7,881 bases of DNA from contig CALADS010000059.1 in NCBI GenBank assembly GCA_937890825.1, positions 1-7,881 of the forward strand, given 5' to 3'. Origin of the DNA: an uncultured Bacteroides sp. (GTDB lineage Bacteria > Bacteroidota > Bacteroidia > Bacteroidales > Bacteroidaceae). Each line of letters opens with the position of its first letter. Position 1 is the stretch's first letter. The notes under the pieces are model-generated. The model was not told where the DNA came from. It saw nothing but the letters and a program-made list of their open reading frames with translations, and searched no databases. Shown here in pieces: positions 5,425 to 7,881 of the stretch. The position numbers and the translations under genes were made by a program.

Positions 5425-5994
5425 TTATTTCTTTTTCTTTTCTACCGACCATCCAAACTTGCCGATTTTCTGTCCCAGTTCATAATATCCTCCGTGCACA
5501 TACACCAGCGGTTGCGCTTCGGCCAGTTCCAGCTTGCCGGTTTCGGTATTCAAGTGCTGACGGTCGGCCCTTACGTTCACCACGTCGGCTATAAACATGT
5601 GGTGCGAGCCCAGCGACACGATTTCCTTCACCCGGCATTCGATGCATAGCGGCGACTCTTCTATGAGCGGTGCGCTTACCACGGTACACGGTCCGGGGGT
5701 GAGGCTCATTTCGCTAAACTTGTTGTAGTCCCTTCCCGAGCGCACGCCACACCAGTCGGTAGCCCTGGCCATCTCCTTGGTAGTAAGGTTGATAACAAAT
5801 TCCATGTTTCGCTTGATAATCTCGTACGAATGCCTTTCCGGCCTTACGGAGATGTAGCACATGGGCGGATTGGTGCATAGCGTGCCTGTCCAGGCCACGG
5901 TAATCAGGTTATATTCTTCGGGTGTGCTTCCGCAGCTCACCAGTACGGCGGGCAGCGGGTAAATCATCGTTCCGGGTTTCCAGTCTTCCTTCAT
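5425..5994 (-). CDS. Flavin reductase-like / FMN-binding split-barrel protein
   Basis: A cytoplasmic protein of 189 aa resembling the flavin reductase-like (flavoredoxin, split-barrel FMN-binding) family. Recognisable parts: the N-terminal GTMIYPLPAVLVSCG (8-22), then NLITVAWTGTLCTNPPMCYISVRPERHSYEII and EFVINLTTKEMARATDWCG, which together form the FMN-binding barrel. ESPLCIECRVKEIVSLGSHHMFIADVVNVRAD follows in the second half. The tail is VEKKKK. The start is the ATG at 5994 (MKEDWKPG). The frame remains open to 6078, but that extension overlaps pyrI and is not family-like. It begins 20 bp after the pyrI stop, so it is probably cotranscribed with pyrBI. Members bind FMN and reduce flavin or another acceptor with NAD(P)H; the true substrate here is unknown. 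Confidence 0.87.
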   Translation of the reverse strand: MKEDWKPGTMIYPLPAVLVSCGSTPEEYNLITVAWTGTLCTNPPMCYISVRPERHSYEIIKRNMEFVINLTTKEMARATDWCGVRSGRDYNKFSEMSLTPGPCTVVSAPLIEESPLCIECRVKEIVSLGSHHMFIADVVNVRADRQHLNTETGKLELAEAQPLVYVHGGYYELGQKIGKFGWSVEKKKK

Positions 5995-6014
5995 ATCCGT
6001 AAAAAAGCTCCTTG

Positions 6015-6476
6015 TCAGATAATCTCTATCTCTTCGCGCGTCTGCTCCTTCTCGCAGTAGTGACACTTGATGACGCATTGCTGCTTATCCACCACATGGA
6101 AGAGAGTAGGCATCGGCTCATTGTTGGTGATACATTTCGGGTTGCCACATTTCACCAGCCCCTTCAGTTCGTGGGGCAGCACCACTTCCTTCTTCTCCAC
6201 CACCTCATAGTCGCGGATGATGGTCAGTCGCACGTTGGGAGCCACCACCGCAATGCGGTTTATCTCCTCGTCGCAGAAGAATTTGTCGGCTATCTTGATG
6301 ATACCCTTGGTGCCCAGCTTCTTGCTTTTCAGGTTAAAGCCGATGGTGATGTTGTTCTTCATACGTTCCAGTCCCAGCAAGGACACCACGGTAAACAGCT
6401 TTTCGCAGGGAATATGGTCGATTACAGTGCCGTTCTCCAGAGCAGCCACCTGCAGTTCTTGTTTCTTTTCGCTCAT
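6015..6476 (-). CDS. pyrI: Aspartate carbamoyltransferase regulatory chain
   Basis: Regulatory subunit of aspartate transcarbamoylase. It binds CTP/UTP/ATP allosterically and joins catalytic trimers into the holoenzyme. The product is 153 aa, typical length. The N-terminal nucleotide domain shows LENGTVIDHIPCEKLF (13-28), then NNITIGFNLKSKKLGTKGIIKI (41-62) and RIAVVAPNVRLTIIRDYEVVEK (74-95). The C-terminal zinc domain has all four cysteines: C110 and C115 (CGNPKC) and C138 and C141 (CHYC). The start is the ATG at 6476 (MSEKKQEL). It lies 74 bp downstream of pyrB. That gap is AT-rich with no clear terminator or promoter, and the pair most likely share a transcript as in enteric bacteria. Confidence 0.97.
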   Translation of the reverse strand: MSEKKQELQVAALENGTVIDHIPCEKLFTVVSLLGLERMKNNITIGFNLKSKKLGTKGIIKIADKFFCDEEINRIAVVAPNVRLTIIRDYEVVEKKEVVLPHELKGLVKCGNPKCITNNEPMPTLFHVVDKQQCVIKCHYCEKEQTREEIEII

Positions 6477-6550
6477 CTTTATCTTACCAATTGAGATTTT
6501 AAGAATAATAACTTCTTGAATAATACGTAACTAAGTTTCAGCTTTCATGC

Positions 6551-7480
6551 CTACTTGCGTATGTCATCCAGCGTGATGCCCAGCACATCGCAGAGGATGG
6601 CTTCGCGCGCATAGAGTCCGTTCTGAGCCTGCTGAAAGTAGTAAGCCTTAGGGCTGTCGTCTACATCGTAGGCTATCTCGTTTACGCGAGGCAGCGGATG
6701 CAGGATGCGCAGGTTGGGGCGTGTATGCTCCAGCATTTTGCCTCGCAGGATATACACATTCTTCACCCGTTCATACTCCATGAGGTCGGTAAACCGTTCG
6801 CGCTGCACCCTCGTCATATACAAGATGTCTGCATCGGCAATGGTCTCTTCCGTAAAGTCGGTATGCTCCACATACTTGATGCCATGTTCGCGGCAATAGA
6901 TTTTATACTCTTCGGGCATCTTCAGCTCATCGGGAGCAATGAAGTGGAAGGTAGGGTTAAAGTGGCGCATGGCCATGAGCAGCGAGTGCACGGTACGTCC
7001 GTATTTCAAATCGCCCACCAGGAAGATGTTCAGATTCTCCAGCGTGCCCTGCGTCTTATAGATAGAGTAGAGGTCGAGCATGGTCTGCGACGGATGCTGG
7101 TTGGCCCCATCACCTGCATTCACGATGGGCACTTCGGTCACCTCGCTGGCATAGCGGGCAGCTCCTTCCAGGTAATGCCTCATCACGATGATGTCGGCAT
7201 AATTACTCACCATTTTGATGGTATCTTTCAGCGTTTCTCCCTTCGAAGAGCTGGTAGCCTTGGGGTCGGTAAACCCGATGACGCGTGCCCCCAGTCGGTT
7301 GGCAGCCGTTTCAAAACTGAGGCGAGTGCGTGTAGAGGGCTCGAAAAATAGGGTGGCCACTACTTTGCCCTCCAGCAGTCGGCGGTTAGGGCGTGATTCA
7401 AACTCTTTTGCCATATCCAGCATATAGAGGATTTTCTCTTTGCTATGTTCGGCGATGGTAACTAAACTTCTGTTTTCCAT
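6551..7480 (-). CDS. pyrB: Aspartate carbamoyltransferase catalytic chain
   Basis: Catalyses carbamoyl phosphate plus aspartate to carbamoyl aspartate, the committed step of pyrimidine synthesis. With the ATG at 7480 the product is 309 aa, the normal catalytic-chain length. Carbamoyl-phosphate site: FEPSTRTR with S49, T50, R51, T52. Lys80 lies in the mobile loop SSSKGET. Arg101 (VMRH) and His129 (GANQHPSQ) follow, then Arg162 (KYGRT), Arg224 (TRVQRERF), and HPLPR at 261-265. All the expected catalytic residues are present. The frame is open to 7555 from a GTG, but the 25 extra residues (MPPDFL...) precede the normal family N-terminus MENRSLVTI and lie in the leader. The gene opens the pyrB-pyrI-flavin reductase-barrel cluster. 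Confidence 0.97.
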   Translation of the reverse strand: MENRSLVTIAEHSKEKILYMLDMAKEFESRPNRRLLEGKVVATLFFEPSTRTRLSFETAANRLGARVIGFTDPKATSSSKGETLKDTIKMVSNYADIIVMRHYLEGAARYASEVTEVPIVNAGDGANQHPSQTMLDLYSIYKTQGTLENLNIFLVGDLKYGRTVHSLLMAMRHFNPTFHFIAPDELKMPEEYKIYCREHGIKYVEHTDFTEETIADADILYMTRVQRERFTDLMEYERVKNVYILRGKMLEHTRPNLRILHPLPRVNEIAYDVDDSPKAYYFQQAQNGLYAREAILCDVLGITLDDIRK

Positions 7481-7606
7481 ATCGTTGACTTGAATTTTAC
7501 TTTTCGAGAGTGTAAAGTTATACAAAATCCGTGTGGTGAGAAAATCTGGCGGCACTTTTTTAAAACATTCTCTTCACTTTTTCTCTATAACCTCCCTCCT
7601 GGTATA
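7481..7606 (-). promoter_or_regulatory. Long pyrB leader with purine-rich tract
   Basis: About 125 nt lie between the predicted start site and the pyrB ATG. Near its 5' end is AGGAGGGAGG (7600-7591), a strong Shine-Dalgarno-like sequence in a genome type that rarely uses them. No ATG stands at normal spacing from it; the nearest short frame (GTG at 7577, six codons including stop) is 13 nt away. I see no convincing terminator/antiterminator pair, so attenuation is not supported by inspection. Confidence 0.35.
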
Positions 7607-7611
7607 TGTTA

Positions 7612-7642
7612 CAAAGATACAAATAAACTTGGGATTCTGCAA
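7612..7642 (-). promoter_or_regulatory. Promoter of the pyrB cluster
   Basis: On the minus strand TTG (7642-7640) is followed after exactly 20 bp by TATCTTTG (7619-7612). This fits the Bacteroides -33/-7 arrangement in both sequence and spacing and is the best promoter in the window. Transcription should begin near 7604-7608 and give a pyrB leader of about 125 nt. A second -7 like sequence closer to the gene (TAACTTTA, about 7512-7519) is weaker. Confidence 0.65.
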
Positions 7643-7652
7643 GTTCTATCCC

Positions 7653-7673
7653 CCTCTTTCTACGGAAAAGAGG
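7653..7673. other. Short inverted repeat upstream of the pyrB promoter
   Basis: CCTCTTT (7653-7659) and AAAGAGG (7667-7673) are perfect 7-bp complements around a 7-nt loop. No T-run follows directly on either strand. It lies just upstream of the -33 element of the pyrB promoter, so it could be a protein-binding site. Apart from this I see nothing identifiable in 7643-7747. Confidence 0.35.
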
Positions 7674-7747
7674 CCCCAAACAAGCTTCTTTTTTATAGCG
7701 TAAAATATCTACACAAGCATTCCCTATTTCCCCCTGCCACTCCTCGG

Positions 7748-7779
7748 TAACTGACGAACTGACAAACTGACGAACTGAC
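7748..7779 (-). repeat. Second octamer repeat array, opposite orientation
   Basis: On the minus strand four consecutive octamers read GTCAGTTC, GTCAGTTT, GTCAGTTC, GTCAGTTA. The C, T, C order of the first three matches the block at 2884-2907 exactly, but on the other strand. It lies in intergenic DNA upstream of the pyrB promoter. Confidence 0.9.
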
Positions 7780-7790
7780 AATTGAAAATA

Positions 7791-7809
7791 GAGGGGGTAT
7801 ACCTCCCTC
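7791..7809 (-). terminator. Possible terminator of a gene beyond the right edge
   Basis: GAGGGGG (7791-7797) and CTCCCTC (7803-7809) pair over 7 bp with one wobble around TATAC. On the minus strand the hairpin is followed by TATTTTC, a weak T-rich tail. It could end a minus-strand transcript entering from the right. The incoming gene is not visible. Confidence 0.3.
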
Positions 7810-7852
7810 CGGTGCTTTCATTGTAGTAATTTTTCATGTATAGATTATTTAC

Positions 7853-7881
7853 TATATATATAAATATATATATATATATAT
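7853..7881. repeat. TA-dinucleotide tract at the right edge
   Basis: The last 29 bases are alternating T and A with a single AA interruption near 7863. The tract is cut by the window end. The surrounding bases (7810-7852) are AT-rich and carry no gene. Confidence 0.85.

Noticed and set aside
5995..6078. N-terminal extension of the flavin reductase
   Set aside because: It would overlap the end of pyrI and adds a basic, non-family segment. The ATG at 5994 gives a normal start 20 bp after pyrI.
7481..7555. N-terminal extension of PyrB from GTG
   Set aside because: The 25 extra residues are absent from the family. The ATG at 7480 gives the normal 309-aa length and the standard N-terminus.
7481..7606. 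Transcription attenuator before pyrB
   Set aside because: No stem of reasonable length followed by a T-run is visible in the leader on the minus strand.
7560..7781. Minus-strand 73-aa frame upstream of pyrB
   Set aside because: It begins in the octamer repeat, runs through the pyrB promoter and has no recognisable domain.

Overview
The window looks like a piece of a Bacteroides-type (Bacteroidaceae) chromosome. Three things point there: promoter candidates of the TAnnTTTG (-7) kind that this phylum uses, start codons without classical Shine-Dalgarno sequences, and proteins that read as Bacteroides versions (426-aa GlyA, 556-aa Fhs, separate PyrB and PyrI, a PorT-type outer-membrane barrel). 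Most of it is core metabolism. The less ordinary material sits between the genes.

Layout from left to right: a tandem array of 22-bp units (1-221) that runs off the left edge; an unrecognised exported protein of 171 aa on the minus strand (227-742); a divergent promoter region; fhs on the plus strand (913-2583); and a 500-bp intergenic stretch. That stretch holds a candidate small RNA ending in a very long terminator hairpin (about 2631-2753), an octamer repeat array (2832-2945) and a likely glyA terminator (2957-2984). Then, all on the minus strand, come glyA (3084-4364), a leader region with a perfect 17-bp inverted repeat, a 13-bp tandem array that includes the stop codon of the next gene, a PorT-family barrel protein (4557-5396), a flavin reductase-like protein (5425-5994), pyrI (6015-6476) and pyrB (6551-7480). 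The pyrB promoter lies near 7612-7642. The right edge holds a second octamer array in the opposite orientation, a hairpin and a TA-dinucleotide tract.

Function: fhs and glyA converge on the same intergenic region and both feed the one-carbon folate pool. Fhs makes 10-formyl-THF from formate, and GlyA makes 5,10-methylene-THF from serine. pyrB and pyrI encode the catalytic and regulatory chains of aspartate transcarbamoylase. The flavin reductase and the barrel protein follow pyrI with gaps of only 20 and 28 bp, so pyrB-pyrI-flavin reductase-barrel probably form one transcript from the promoter upstream of pyrB. glyA probably has its own promoter.

I see no mobile element, CRISPR array, tRNA or rRNA, and no clear new multi-gene system. 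The items most worth a second look are the putative 120-nt small RNA downstream of fhs and the tandem arrays (22, 13 and 8 bp) sitting directly at or after gene 3' ends.
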